DNA of 42,504 nt, from NCBI GenBank assembly GCA_027575765.1, contig JANBPT010000348.1, forward strand, positions 1 to 42,504, in the 5' to 3' direction. Of this stretch, positions 11,601 to 22,129 are shown piece after piece; within the stretch, counting starts at the first letter, position 1; every line of letters starts with the position of its first letter. The notes under the pieces are model-generated. The model saw only the letters and a list, made by a program, of their open reading frames with translations. It ran no database searches and was not told the DNA's origin. Source of the stretch: Tieghemiomyces parasiticus. Lineage: Eukaryota; Kickxellomycota; Dimargaritomycetes; Dimargaritales; Dimargaritaceae. The translations under genes and the position numbers were made by a program.

Positions 11601-14600
11601 CGGGCCGAGCAGCGTATCCTGGCCTTGCGCCTCCGCGACCTATTGCTGGAGAATCACGCGATCCAGTACGAGATTGACTACCAGCAGAATCGTAAGGACA
11701 ACCGCGCTGGTCAACTGCAGGTCAGTTTCCTCGGAGCATCCAGCGAGCCGGATGCTCTCGCTCCCCAGCGTGCTCGGTCAACTGACGCCATTCCACGCAC
11801 CATGGTGCCAGGCTTAGAGGTCGGGATACAGGTCGAATTGCCCGTAGTTTCCCCAGAACCTGCCCTGGCCAACCCGCCGGTTCAGCCCTGCAGTCCGATT
11901 CTCGACCAACCCCTGGAAGCGCAGCGTTCCTCCGCCGCCGAGGACTCCCAGCTCAGCAACGGCCACCTCGACCGGGCCCTGTCCTCGGTCTTCAGCTTAG
12001 CCGATCAGGTCATGGACGAACGGGCCAGCCTAAGCGACCGCGTACACGAGCTGGACCAGGAACGCGCCCTTCTCGCCCAGCAGCTAGCATCTCGTGAGGA
12101 GGAGCTAAGGCGGCTGCGCAAAGATAGCGCCCATCTCCGCGACCAACTCAGTCACCTCCGGGCGGCGTCTGACGGGGCGACGGTCCAGACTGCCGATCAT
12201 GCCACCGCTCTGGCGGACCGTGACGCCCAACTCCGTCGGACCCGTGGCGAGATTGACGATCTCCGCCAGCGCCTCGATACGAAAACCACCGCACTCGAGG
12301 CGGCTGAGAAGCGGCACCACGACCACTTGGCTGCCTGCAGTGACCGGATGAACCAGCTGGTGGCCGACCACGCCGATGCCGCTCGACGGGCCGATGAGCT
12401 ACAGGTCCAGCTGTGGGAGCTGGAAAGGCGGCCGCCTGCCCGCGTTCCCGGGATCACCCGCGGTACCGCCACGTCGCCAACACCTTCCGCCGACGAGGCG
12501 GAGCGTCCCGACTCCCTATTTTCCGCTGCATCGTCGCCGCTTCAGGTCGCCCCCCACGCCTCCGTACCTGACCTCCCCGCGCCTGTTGACCTCACTGAGT
12601 TGCGTACTTTGCGTGCCACCGTGGACCGCTTGACCACCGAGGCCTCCGATCGCCAGCGCGAACTGGCGAGAGTGAGTGATGAACTACACGCTGAGCGCCG
12701 GCTGGCGGCCTCTCGGGCCGGGGATGCCACATTCCGGGCTACCCTAGACGGCGACCACCGCGACCGCGAGGCCAGACGGCACCAGCAGGAGACGGCCGAC
12801 CTGCGTCGAACCGTAGACGAGCAGCGGGCCGAGATTGCACAGCTACAGCTGCAGTTCGATACCGAGGTGCGGCGTCAGCGTCATAAGCACTCCGAGGGTG
12901 ATACCGACCGTGGTGTTCCCCAGGAACGTGTCGACACGCTGCTCGCTACCCTGCGCCAGCGCGACGACCTGGTGACCGACCTGCGTCGCCAGGTACGGGA
13001 GGCGAGTGATCGTGCGGTGGCAACGTCCCGGAGCGAACCTACGCAGTGCGGCCCTACCGTGTCGGAACTAGAGGCTGAGGTCCGTCGCCTCGACCGGCAG
13101 TTGACTGGCGAGCGGCGCGAGGGTCAGGATCGACTTCAGGAGGCCGCTGAACAGGCCGACCGCCACGAGCAAGAGGAGGCCACCCGGCGCGCCGAGCTGA
13201 CCGCTCTGAGCCGTGAGGTTGAAGAACTACGTGACCAGCTTCAGGTCCAGGAGGATACGGTGACCCATCTCCGCCAGCAGATGGTTGAGGTCGAGGCCGA
13301 CCGGGATCGTTTGGCCCTACGTCCGGACGAGTCTAGGTTGCGGACCCCACGCGCCGCTTCGCCCAGCGTGCCGGGGGCCTTCCCGCATGCCGCCTCCGTG
13401 TCCGGCAGCGAAGCTTACTTGATGCACACCCCGTCCCGCGCGAGCTCAGTCGCCCCTGTTGACCATAGCGGTGCCTCCCGCTACTACTCCGCCCAGCCCC
13501 CAGAGCGCACTGTGCATTTGACGGCTTCCTCCCTGTCCTTGCTGCCCCCATCGCCCGCGGGGCCTTACGACCGCCGCAGCACCGACGTAGCCTCCTTAAT
13601 CGGCGGGTCTGGTCGGCAACTCTCCGCCTTTGCTCGTACCACCGAACCGCGAGTGGGTAGCCGTCGCCAATCCATTTCCAGTATGCACTCCCAGCGCACC
13701 GGTCAGGTAAGCCTTCATCTTGACTTTGTATTTCCCCCCTCCCCAATGCAATTACTCCCCGTGGCTTGCTCGACTCGAGTCAAATCACATTGGAGCTTGG
13801 GAACCAGTCAGTTGGATCGATTGCTTATAACACGCCTTGCAGAGCGCATGTTTCTTTGGTTAACGTCCCCATCTGTGTCTTCCCTGCTTATTTGTCATCT
13901 GCCTTCAGGACTCCCGCTACGGCTTTAGCACTTTTGCCATGCAGACCTACAACTCCCAGCTGGACGGGTCTGGCTTCACGAGCCATCCAGCGCTGTCGCC
14001 CACAGTGACGGCCCGCCAGGCGCGCGAGTTGGGGCGGCATCGGCGGACCCCGTCCAACAGTAACCAATTACCACCGCCGTTACCGTCGAGTGCGGTCGCG
14101 GGACCTGACGTGACCAACCTCATCGCCCAATTGCAGCTGAAAGAGTTTGACCTACAGAAAACCCAACTCTTGCACCAGGAGCAGGGCCGCCAGCTCCACC
14201 GCGCCCAGTCGCGTGTAGATTACCTCGAATCCCTCTTGGCTGATAATGAGCGCACTGTGGAGCAATTGCAAGCCGACCTGGGGGTCCGCCTAACTACCAT
14301 ACAGGACCTCCAGTCTCGACTTGACGAGTCCTCCCGCGCTGCGTTCCACGACAGCGTCTCATCCACTCCTCACCACCACCATCATCGCCCCCCACGCGAT
14401 AGCCTAATTAGCGAGGGTCGGGTGGACGAGATGGTGGCCTTAAATGCCGCCACTTTGGCCCAGGTGGAGCAACTGTGCCGCCGCCTGCAGTCCGACCGCA
14501 GTCTTCGGGCAACCTCGCCAGCCCTCTCGGCCGCCACGGGCACCACAGCCCAGGACGTCGGGCTAAACGACGAGCCAGGTCAGGGCCGGACCCGTGCCCG

Positions 14601-16371
14601 GTCCCTTACCGTCAGTGCCGCTAATCTGAAGGCTTTGGCAGACGCCCTGCACCGCGGGGCGCACAGCGAAGTGCTCCGAGAACTAGGCGCTTACGTCCGC
14701 GATATGGCCCGGACCTTAGAATCCTGTCATACCCTTCTGCACTGCTTGGACCGGCGTTGCCAGGATGACGACCAGGGACGCCGGACGTTTAACCGCGGTG
14801 AACAAGACGACGGGGCCTACACCTCTCCGACGTTTACTTCTGTGCCTGAGCTCCTACAGAATCTACGCTCGTTTGGCCGCCGTATCGCCGCCTACAACGA
14901 ATTCGTGCAGCTTTTCGCTGGGCTGGAGGCCTCCCTAGCCTCCAGCGCTTCGACCGCGGGCGACAACACCGACACCGCTTGGCAGCAGGTTGACCACGCT
15001 ATCCGCGACCTAGCCAACCTCCACCTCCCGGACCCTACCCTGGTACGGGCCCTCCCTGGAGGGCCGCTGACCCCTGCCGTTGCCACGCGCCACCTCTGCG
15101 GTTCCCTGGCGCTAATTCGTGACGCCCTCCCTGACCTAGGCCAGACCCACAGCACTATGGACTCTCTCCGCACCACACTTAACCGGACCCAGCTAGAGTG
15201 CGACCGCCTACGCAACCGTAATCGCCAGTTGGCGGCCGATATTGGCGACCGCACCGCTCCGACCAATGGTACTGACCACCCTGCTTCGCCCGCCCTCGCC
15301 GCCTCCCACCGGGCCTCGCGGCACCTGGAGAACGATCTGGCTACCTACCAGGCCCGTGTCGCCCAGCTCGAGTCCGAGCTTGAGCGGTACACCCGCGAGG
15401 TGGCCGAACAGCGCGATGTCGTCCAGCAGTGGTCCGAACGGTGCCTGGCCGCCGAGGCTGAATCCCGCGCCGAACAGCGCCGTACGCAGACCCTCCGTGA
15501 GGACCTGGACACTGCCAATGACGCCCACCAGCGGGCCCACGCCCAGCTGTTGACCACCCGCCGGGACCTGGAGACCGCTAATCGAACCATTGACGATCTC
15601 CGCCGCGAGGCCCAACGAACGCTGGCCGAACATGCCGACCTGGCCCAGCAGCTCACCCGCGTCGGGGCCCAAGAAGAGCAGCTCCGCCGACTTCAAAAAG
15701 CGCACGCGGAGCTAGAGGATGAGCTGGCGGCCGCGCAACGCCGTACGAATCAGCCCGACGACGACGGGGACGGCCGAATCAAGTCCCTGGAGCGCGAACT
15801 GGCCGGTGTTCGCGAGGAGTTAGCGGTCAGCAAGGTGTTAAGCAACCCCAAGGCGGATTACAGCGGATTCGACCGGATCCTTAAGTTTGAGAAGGATAAA
15901 CATGCGGCCGAGCTGCGGCGGCTCAAGCACCGGCATCATGAGGACCTGGCGAACGAGCGGTACCGGGCCAACCGACGGGCTGAGGAGCAGCAGCAACTGC
16001 TTGCATACCGTGACGCCCTCCTGATGCGCGAGCACGCCTTCCGTGCGGACCTGGGCTACCAGAAACAGTACTTGATGATGCTTATCGGCGGTTGGGATCA
16101 AGTCAAGAGTGCCACCATTGTGCTCATCCACAAAATGGGCCTGTCGACCGAGTTCCCGACGCGGCCCCGCAAACCGTCGGTACTCAAGTTCCACAAGGTT
16201 GTCCTGTCCCTCATCTTTATTCAGCGGATGCGTATCTGCGCCCGTCGCCATAGCAAGATCCTAGCCATGCGGCCCCCGACCTACCGAAGCCAGGTGGACG
16301 GCCGTACCCTCGACGTCGTCGGTCGAACCGGAGCCGCCGGCTCGCCGCGCCTTTTGAACACGAAGTACTGA
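8647..16371 (+). CDS. Giant coiled-coil spindle-pole/centrosomal scaffold with C-terminal PACT domain (pericentrin/Pcp1-like), 3 exons
   Basis: Exons 8647-9176, 9377-13706 and 13909-16371 join in frame to about 2,440 aa. Introns are 200 nt (GTAAGT to AAGCAG) and 202 nt (GTAAGC to TTCAG). Residues 1-335 are Ser/Pro-rich and likely disordered. About 339-1485 is heptad-rich coiled coil, broken by Pro/Ser/Thr segments near 815-870, 965-1040 and 1195-1250. A Ser/Pro linker follows (about 1495-1685), then more coiled coil (about 1688-1760 and 2030-2225) with a five-His run between. The C-terminus (about 2240-2410) shows PACT features: a KHAAELRRLKHRHHED-type helix, then YQKQYLMMLIGGW at 2337-2349, a Pro/Arg loop, and a basic hydrophobic helix ending QRMRICARRH. 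In pericentrin, AKAP450 and Pcp1 this domain binds calmodulin and anchors to the centrosome or spindle pole. I could not identify a CM1 motif. Upstream in-frame ATGs were not excluded, so the start is likely rather than certain. Confidence 0.85.
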
Positions 16372-17083
16372 CAATGAGGGCTGAGATGGCCACATGTACT
16401 TTCGTAGGCCTATACACACTGTCCCCTATCTACCAAGCTCACACGGCGCTTTGACTGTCCCAATTTTACCTGCACACCTGTTTGTCGTGCCCGCCCTGTA
16501 TTTTCGAACAACTATTGCTTAGACATAACCCATACCTCCTTTTATGCTAGCGTCTTTTTTTTTCGCGCGAGGGTAGCTGTTCCGTCATCTCTTCGTCTTC
16601 GATCCTTTAGGAACCCAGCTTCTTCAATACCAACACGAGTGTCGGCGTTTACCAACATAATACCTCAAGGTCCAAATCACCAACATGTCAGAAGCATATG
16701 GTTACAAATGAAGACGGCCATAAAATTATATTAAAATTTCGCACTAAAGGCACATCTCCATGGATGAAATTAATTATACTAGAGTGAGCGGCTGCGCCAA
16801 CCTAAACGATGGCAGGCCAGACAGACGAAGCACAACGGTAGGCTACTGCGCACGGGCTACACAGAATTTAATTGCCAGGCCTCAATTTGTTTACCTTGTA
16901 TCCTTTGACGGTATATACAGATGTCTCTTCGCTCCATTTACCCTGCAGCACTGCCATTCCGATAATGTACGCAACGAATTGGTAACCACCTACCACCACT
17001 TTACCCTTCAACCCGCCCAGCCACGTCCTCCCGACCAGCTGAGATTTGTCACAACGATCCAACAGTCAAGCTCGCCCCCTCGC
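16372..17083. other. Intergenic region between the PACT-protein and GCP genes
   Basis: The 712-base spacer holds the 3' end of the coiled-coil gene and the promoter of the gamma-tubulin complex gene. It includes a T run near 16555-16562 and an A/T-rich stretch near 16720-16745. An open frame from 16760 runs into the next gene, but its first 108 codons look non-coding in composition, so I place the start later. Confidence 0.5.
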
Positions 17084-20000
17084 ATGGTGACTATAATGTC
17101 TAGCGGACCCGCTGCCGCCGGCCGGCCTTCGCTGCTCCTTCCTGATGAGGAATGGTCCGACCAGTTTATGCGACTACCACCACTATGTGCCGATATTCCG
17201 CGGACGATCATACCCGCCCTATCGAAGACACTGGCTTCCCAGCGCCGCGCGCAGGTCCCACCTCGACACGTAGTGACCCCGCCACCTTCGCCACCTAAGT
17301 CTGCGCCTGTTATCCTTGCCCACTGGGATGAGCAGGCCGCTTTGGTTCCCGCTCCCAACGTAAGTAATAGTCACTGTGGGACACCTGGCACGCGTGGGGT
17401 CCTAATCATCTTAATGCGGCGGTAGAGGCGGCTTAGAGTTCAAGTGAGAACGCGGTTTCCATTCTAGATTGGTAGGAAGACATCAATTAATATAGACTCT
17501 AATTTGGCCATTTCCTTACCAAAACTCCGCCACCTCGTAACTCAGCCCCTCTACCTCTGGGAGAACACCGTCTCGCCCCTGTACCGGACCGTCGGCGCTG
17601 TTCCGACCCCCGCATTTTTTGCCGAACTCTGCACCGCCACCGTATTCGACGCTGTTTATCACAAGTAAGTGCCCGATTGGTCAGTCTGTTGATATCGTGA
17701 GGCCAATGGAACAGCAACAGCCATTTCCTGCCTCCGACTGCGGTTCAAGCTGCCAGACCTGGCTCAGAGAGCGACGACATCTGACCCAGGCACCTTTATA
17801 CACCCACCGTCGTACCGCACCGCTACCCTGGCCCCAGGTTTATTATGAGCCCTACCATCAGCAAGCATCTTGCTCTCGACCAGCTCCTCCAGGTTAGTAC
17901 TTCTTCTGCCATTAATAGTACCTGTTCCTTAGTATCCCTCTCAAGCCTCAGGACACTTGTGGTATCTTAAGTGTATATTAATGTTCGAACCGCGCCACTT
18001 TGACACTGCATATCTCCTCCCCCGGATCAAATGGGGTTTGATGCACAACACAGGATGTCTCGATGGCTCTAGGCGGTCTACCATCGGATGTGTTCCAACT
18101 AGACTCGACCCAGACCCGGCTTCTATCCCGGCCTGGCGCTGGCCGCCTGCCTCAGCTAGGCCGGCGATCGCTATTCTCGTAAGTTATGCTCAAGTAAGGA
18201 AGGTGCAATATGTTGTTAATCGAACTGCATTGCATTGTGTAATGGACGCTGTGAAACATAATGTCTAACCCATAACTACGTTGGTAACGATTATCCATGC
18301 ACCTGCCTTTTTCCGATACCCTGCCAGTCTACTGGCTGACTTTGCCGAGCTGGGCACCTTCATGTTGAAGCTGCGGGCTGTTGCCGCTACCCTCCACACG
18401 AGTCCAAGGTAAGCGGGGAATTCATCGTGCTTATATGGTGGGTGAGATAGCCAGGTGGGAATACCCGGAACACTACTACGGGACTGTTTCCCCATTGCTG
18501 ACCTATCCATCTGTCTTCCCCCATGTTACATTGCCAACCTTGCCCCTCCCCAAAGTGAGTGGGGTCAAACTGGCTGCGCCTTTGGTACAGCGTTGAACAA
18601 CTACCTGAATCTGACGCAGCGGTGTCTGTTCCGCTTGTTTGCAGAGCTCCGATCCGTTAATCGATTGACTCTCCTCAGCCTCCGCTACCGGGTCTCGCAA
18701 ATTCACGCCACCTTACGCTTCCTAGCCCGCTTCTGTTTCAGTGTAAGTATACCGCGTATGGCTCGTTGAGCGGGTGCTTCTGGGATGCGCAACCATATAC
18801 CAGGGTGTGATTATTATTGTATTTCCTTCTGAGTACTTTCTAACCACCTACCGCCTTTGTATCCGTTGCTTTCGGGTATTTCTCTGCCAACAGATCGACT
18901 TGGAACAGACCCTAACCCAACTTGGAAATGCCCAACGCGAGATACATCTCGCTTACGGATTCTACCTGCCCCGCGGTTCGGCCCTGGTATCCTACCTGTA
19001 CTCTACCCTTCTCACGCGGTCTGCCGGGGATAGGAATGGCCAGCCCGATCCTGTCATCCCCGTGCTCCAACTGTTTCTTGATCGTGCTTCACAACCCCTC
19101 CTCAAGTGGTTGCGGAACTGGCTCGGTTACCTCTCCCCGAGGCTAGAGGATATCACCTGCGATCCGTACCGCGAATTTATGTTTACAGGCCCCAGTGCCA
19201 ACAAAGTAAGCCGGACTGCCGATCTCTTCTTGGCCACCCGTCCGCGCATGATTCCAATCCTTGACGGCGTACTCGCCCATTTCCACCCTGTTCCGGCGTT
19301 TTTGACCCAGGCCCAGGTCTGGAATATGATGGATGCGGGGCACGCTTTAGCCTGGCTCCGGAACCACGGCGGCGAGAAGATACCCGGGTGGTCTAAAGTA
19401 CAAGACGGTCCAAACTGGATGTTTGGGCCCGTTGCTCCGCCGCCACCGGTACCGCAATCCGCCCCGTACTCGGCCCTCCCCGATCCCGTTGATCCAGCAC
19501 CCTTCCACGGTCTACCCCCGCGCCGCGTGACAACCTTTGTCACAGCCAACGATGGCCCCACTCTACCGCTCGTCATCAGCCAGCGGGCTGACTTGCCCCT
19601 CCCCATACTTGCCCGAAGGTGGATTGTAGCCCCGCTCGACCGGCGAGCCGACCAGATCCACCGTGCCTGCCTCGTCGATCTGTGCAGTCGTCATGGCTGG
19701 CTCGATCACCTTCAGCGGCTGGGTGCTACTCACTTTCTGCAGGATAGTGGCTTACGGCTAAGTCTCGAACAGGTTTTGTTTGAGGATCTCTCGCAATTCA
19801 TGCGTGAACGCCAGATCCGCCTGCAACGCCAGGGGCGCGCTGACCCGGCCCCGCGTCGCCAGTTCGTGCACGCCGCGGCCTACCTTCGCCACCGCCTCGA
19901 AACCGTCCTCCTTTCGGCCTCCGATTCTGTCGGTCACGGTCTCCATAGGCCCGCCTTGGCAACGCACTTGACCCTCCTGACGTGCCGGGATCATGAGGAA

Positions 20001-20879
20001 GGATACCTCAACCCGCTTAGCCCGCTTAACTTCCAGTTCGTTCGGGTGCGTTACATGGCTCCGCCAGCCTTGGGCGCAGTGTTCTCGCCGGCTGCCCTCG
20101 ACCGGGCCGAGCGGACGTTTCTCTTTGTTCTGCAACTGCGCGGAGTAGGCCACGCTTTAGCCCAGATCACGCGGCGAATGTTTGCCAGTCCACTGTTTCG
20201 CAAGTGCCGGTCATCCAACGACTCTCTGACTGACGCGGCCCGCGCCTACGTTGCTATGGCCACCCGCCTGCAGTGGGAAATGGGCCATTTTGTACGAGCT
20301 CTGGACCGTTACCTGAACGCAGAGGTGTTTGGCCGCACCTGGCAGCCCTTTCTCGCCGTCTGTGCCCATCTCACCGCCCGCCTCAACCACGCTGACTCCA
20401 CGTCGGTAACACTCCTACCCAGTGCAGCCGATTTACGGGCCTACCACGAGTCGGTCTGGGACACCATCCGATACCGCACCCTGCAGCGGTACTCGACACC
20501 CCGCGTGCTTCGTCACACCCTTCAGGGCATCCTGGAAACCATCTTGCGGTTTGGTCACCGCTTCCCTGCCGATCTTCGATACTGGGATGACCAGCGACGG
20601 GGCCACCTACCGATCAAGGCAGCAGCCGCTGACCCGCTGGCGCAGACCCGTGATTTACTTGAGGAGTTCCGTATCGAGTTGCAGGCCTTCTGTGAGCAGC
20701 TCGCCCAGGCTGTATACCGTCGACCAGAGGCCGAACCCGTTATGAGTGACAGCCTCCGTGCCTGTTTGGCCGACCGGCCCGACCTCCTCAATCCGACCGC
20801 ACGCGACAGCGTGGACTACCATCCGTTCCGGGACCTCCTTGCGCACATTGACTACGCCGGGTTCTACGGGTTTAATTGA
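17084..20879 (+). CDS. Gamma-tubulin complex component, GCP5/GCP6 type (Spc97/Spc98 family), 7 exons
   Basis: Exons 17084-17359, 17468-17664, 17790-17892, 18054-18178, 18328-18408, 18556-18742 and 18894-20879 join with matching phases into about 984 aa. An ATG at 17096 is an alternative start. The N-terminal GRIP1 half shows LALDQLLQ joined to DVSMALGGLPSDVF (about 185-206), FGTALNNYL (about 268), and DPYREFMF at about 412, followed by PAFLTQAQVWNMMDAGHALAWL. The C-terminal GRIP2 half shows LNFQFVRVRY (about 702), an AERTFLFVLQLR helix (about 728), WEMGHFVRALDRYL (about 785) and DLRAYHESVWDTI (about 836), the helix typical of the gamma-tubulin-binding part. A Pro-rich insert follows about residue 500. 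Family members form the gamma-tubulin ring complex that nucleates microtubules. Length and insertions fit GCP5 or GCP6 rather than GCP2-4. Five small exons precede one 1,986-nt exon, and exon 6 uses an AAG acceptor. Confidence 0.82.
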
Positions 20880-21474
20880 GGTACCTAAGATGTAAGCCTC
20901 ATAATAAAGCGGTAGATATACCGAGGGTGGCAGAGTTAGGACCGGAAAGGTCTGCGGGAGGGCCTTTAGGGATGGTTTACAACATGGCATGTCACTTTTT
21001 TGGTGGGTTTGCTTTTTTTTTGGCTTCTCACTCTCAGCGGTGAATGAATGGTAGAGCTAATATATGTGGCATCCTTCAGTGGGGTGAAGTACCTTTAGCT
21101 GCTGTTTACTACGTGTAGTTGTGTGGTTTGTGGGGTTAGGCAGCCGGGCCTGGGTTGGACGAAGCCTGGTCAGCTCTGTACTTGGTGCGGGCGTATTCGA
21201 TGCCCACCAGCATAGTCGCAGGCTGGTAGACCTTCCAGAGCCCTTACCGGTTTCTTCCTGACGACACCACTACCTTTGTCGACCTAAAACTCGCTTCGCC
21301 TTACATCGTTCGTCCCTCAGCCATCCCTATTGCATTCCCCCTACCGCCGTCAGGTGGGGCCGACACCCTTTTTCTCCAAACCATCACCAATCCACTCCGT
21401 ACCTTCACCTGATCGCTGCATCTACGCCCTCTCCACTCGCGGAGTTCGAACTCCCACTTCCCTACCCGAGCACC
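20880..21474. other. Intergenic region between the GCP gene and the small membrane-protein gene
   Basis: The left half holds the likely polyadenylation signal and G/T-rich and T-rich runs near 20990-21025. The right half (about 21230-21474) turns C/T-rich like the other gene leaders in this window and probably carries the promoter and 5' UTR of the next gene. No other gene was seen. Confidence 0.5.
20903..20908 (+). terminator. Probable polyadenylation signal (AATAAA) of the GCP gene
   Basis: A canonical AATAAA hexamer lies 24 bases after the TGA at 20877-20879. GT-rich and T-rich tracts follow at about 20990-21025, as expected downstream of a cleavage site. The spacing is short but plausible for a fungal 3' UTR. 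Confidence 0.45.
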
Positions 21475-21933
21475 ATGGCGCGGGAAGAGACTGGCGGTTT
21501 TGTCGGGTTCGTCGTCATTTGTTTCTTTGTATTTATTCTTGCCTTCTTCTGGTGCTTCTTCGTGAACACTTGTTGCGGGCGGGACGCGGCTCGCGTGTTC
21601 TGTCACAGCTGCTGCCCATGGGTCACCCGGTGGTGGCAACGGCGACGCCGGCGGGGCCGCGGCAACGGTTACCAGACGGCGCCCCTAGGGGAAACCTTTG
21701 ACATGTCCGACGACGAGTTTGTTGACGAGCTCTATGGTGAGTTCGCCGCGTACGACGGTGACGAACCGGATGCCACCGCCGAGTCCGAGGTGCCTGCCCT
21801 GCATCGTGCTCATATTCCTCTCACGACAGTCACTACTCACCAGTCCGCATCGGGGCCAGCCCATGCTGAACCAGAGCCCCGTAGTTCTGCGGACGCAATC
21901 GACGATGGGCTCCTCACGCCCAGTCGACCGTGA
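21475..21933 (+). CDS. Small single-pass membrane protein, unrecognised (152 aa)
   Basis: I do not recognise this protein. It opens with a short polar leader, then one strongly hydrophobic segment at about residues 9-29, rich in Phe and Val. A Cys-rich stretch follows (CC, then CHSCC, about 32-48), then a basic cluster of Trp/Arg/Gly (about 50-63). The rest is acidic and Ser/Thr/Pro-rich (DMSDDEFVDELYGEF near 75), likely disordered. By the positive-inside rule the tail should be cytosolic, and membrane-proximal cysteines are common S-acylation sites; both are inferences. Support for coding: the start context CACCATGG is optimal, a C/T-rich leader precedes it, codons end mostly in C or G as in the neighbours, and it fits neatly between GCP and the convergent YAF9. 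No intron is needed. It is probably a real but lineage-restricted gene. Confidence 0.6.
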   Translation: MAREETGGFVGFVVICFFVFILAFFWCFFVNTCCGRDAARVFCHSCCPWVTRWWQRRRRRGRGNGYQTAPLGETFDMSDDEFVDELYGEFAAYDGDEPDATAESEVPALHRAHIPLTTVTTHQSASGPAHAEPEPRSSADAIDDGLLTPSRP

Positions 21934-22129
21934 CCGGCAGTCAGTAATCAAACATAAGCTCTGTCGAACGCTTAGCCCGACGTGTATGGCAGTGAGGAGC
22001 ATTTTCAAATTTCCAACTAGCAGTTCTGATTAAAGTTTACAATTATTAGTATTTCTGGGAAAAGCGCGCGCCATTCAAGCCCTATTAGTCTTGGACGTCA
22101 ATAGGGCCTACGGGCCAACATCTGGCCGA
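21934..22129. other. Convergent 3' intergenic region (small membrane protein / YAF9)
   Basis: This 196-base spacer lies between two converging stop codons. An A/T-rich core at about 22020-22060 probably serves both transcripts' 3' ends. No gene is present. Confidence 0.5.

Noticed and set aside
16760..17083. In-frame upstream extension of the GCP first exon from an ATG at 16760
   Set aside because: The added 108 residues have non-coding-like codon choice and no GCP similarity, and the stretch overlaps the expected promoter. ATGs at 17084 and 17096 are more likely.
17766..17892. Alternative acceptor (CTCAG at 17765) for exon 3 of the GCP gene, giving a different open frame
   Set aside because: It ends in phase 1, which does not join the conserved phase-0 exon 4. 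The acceptor at 17789 fits both sides and gives GCP-like residues.
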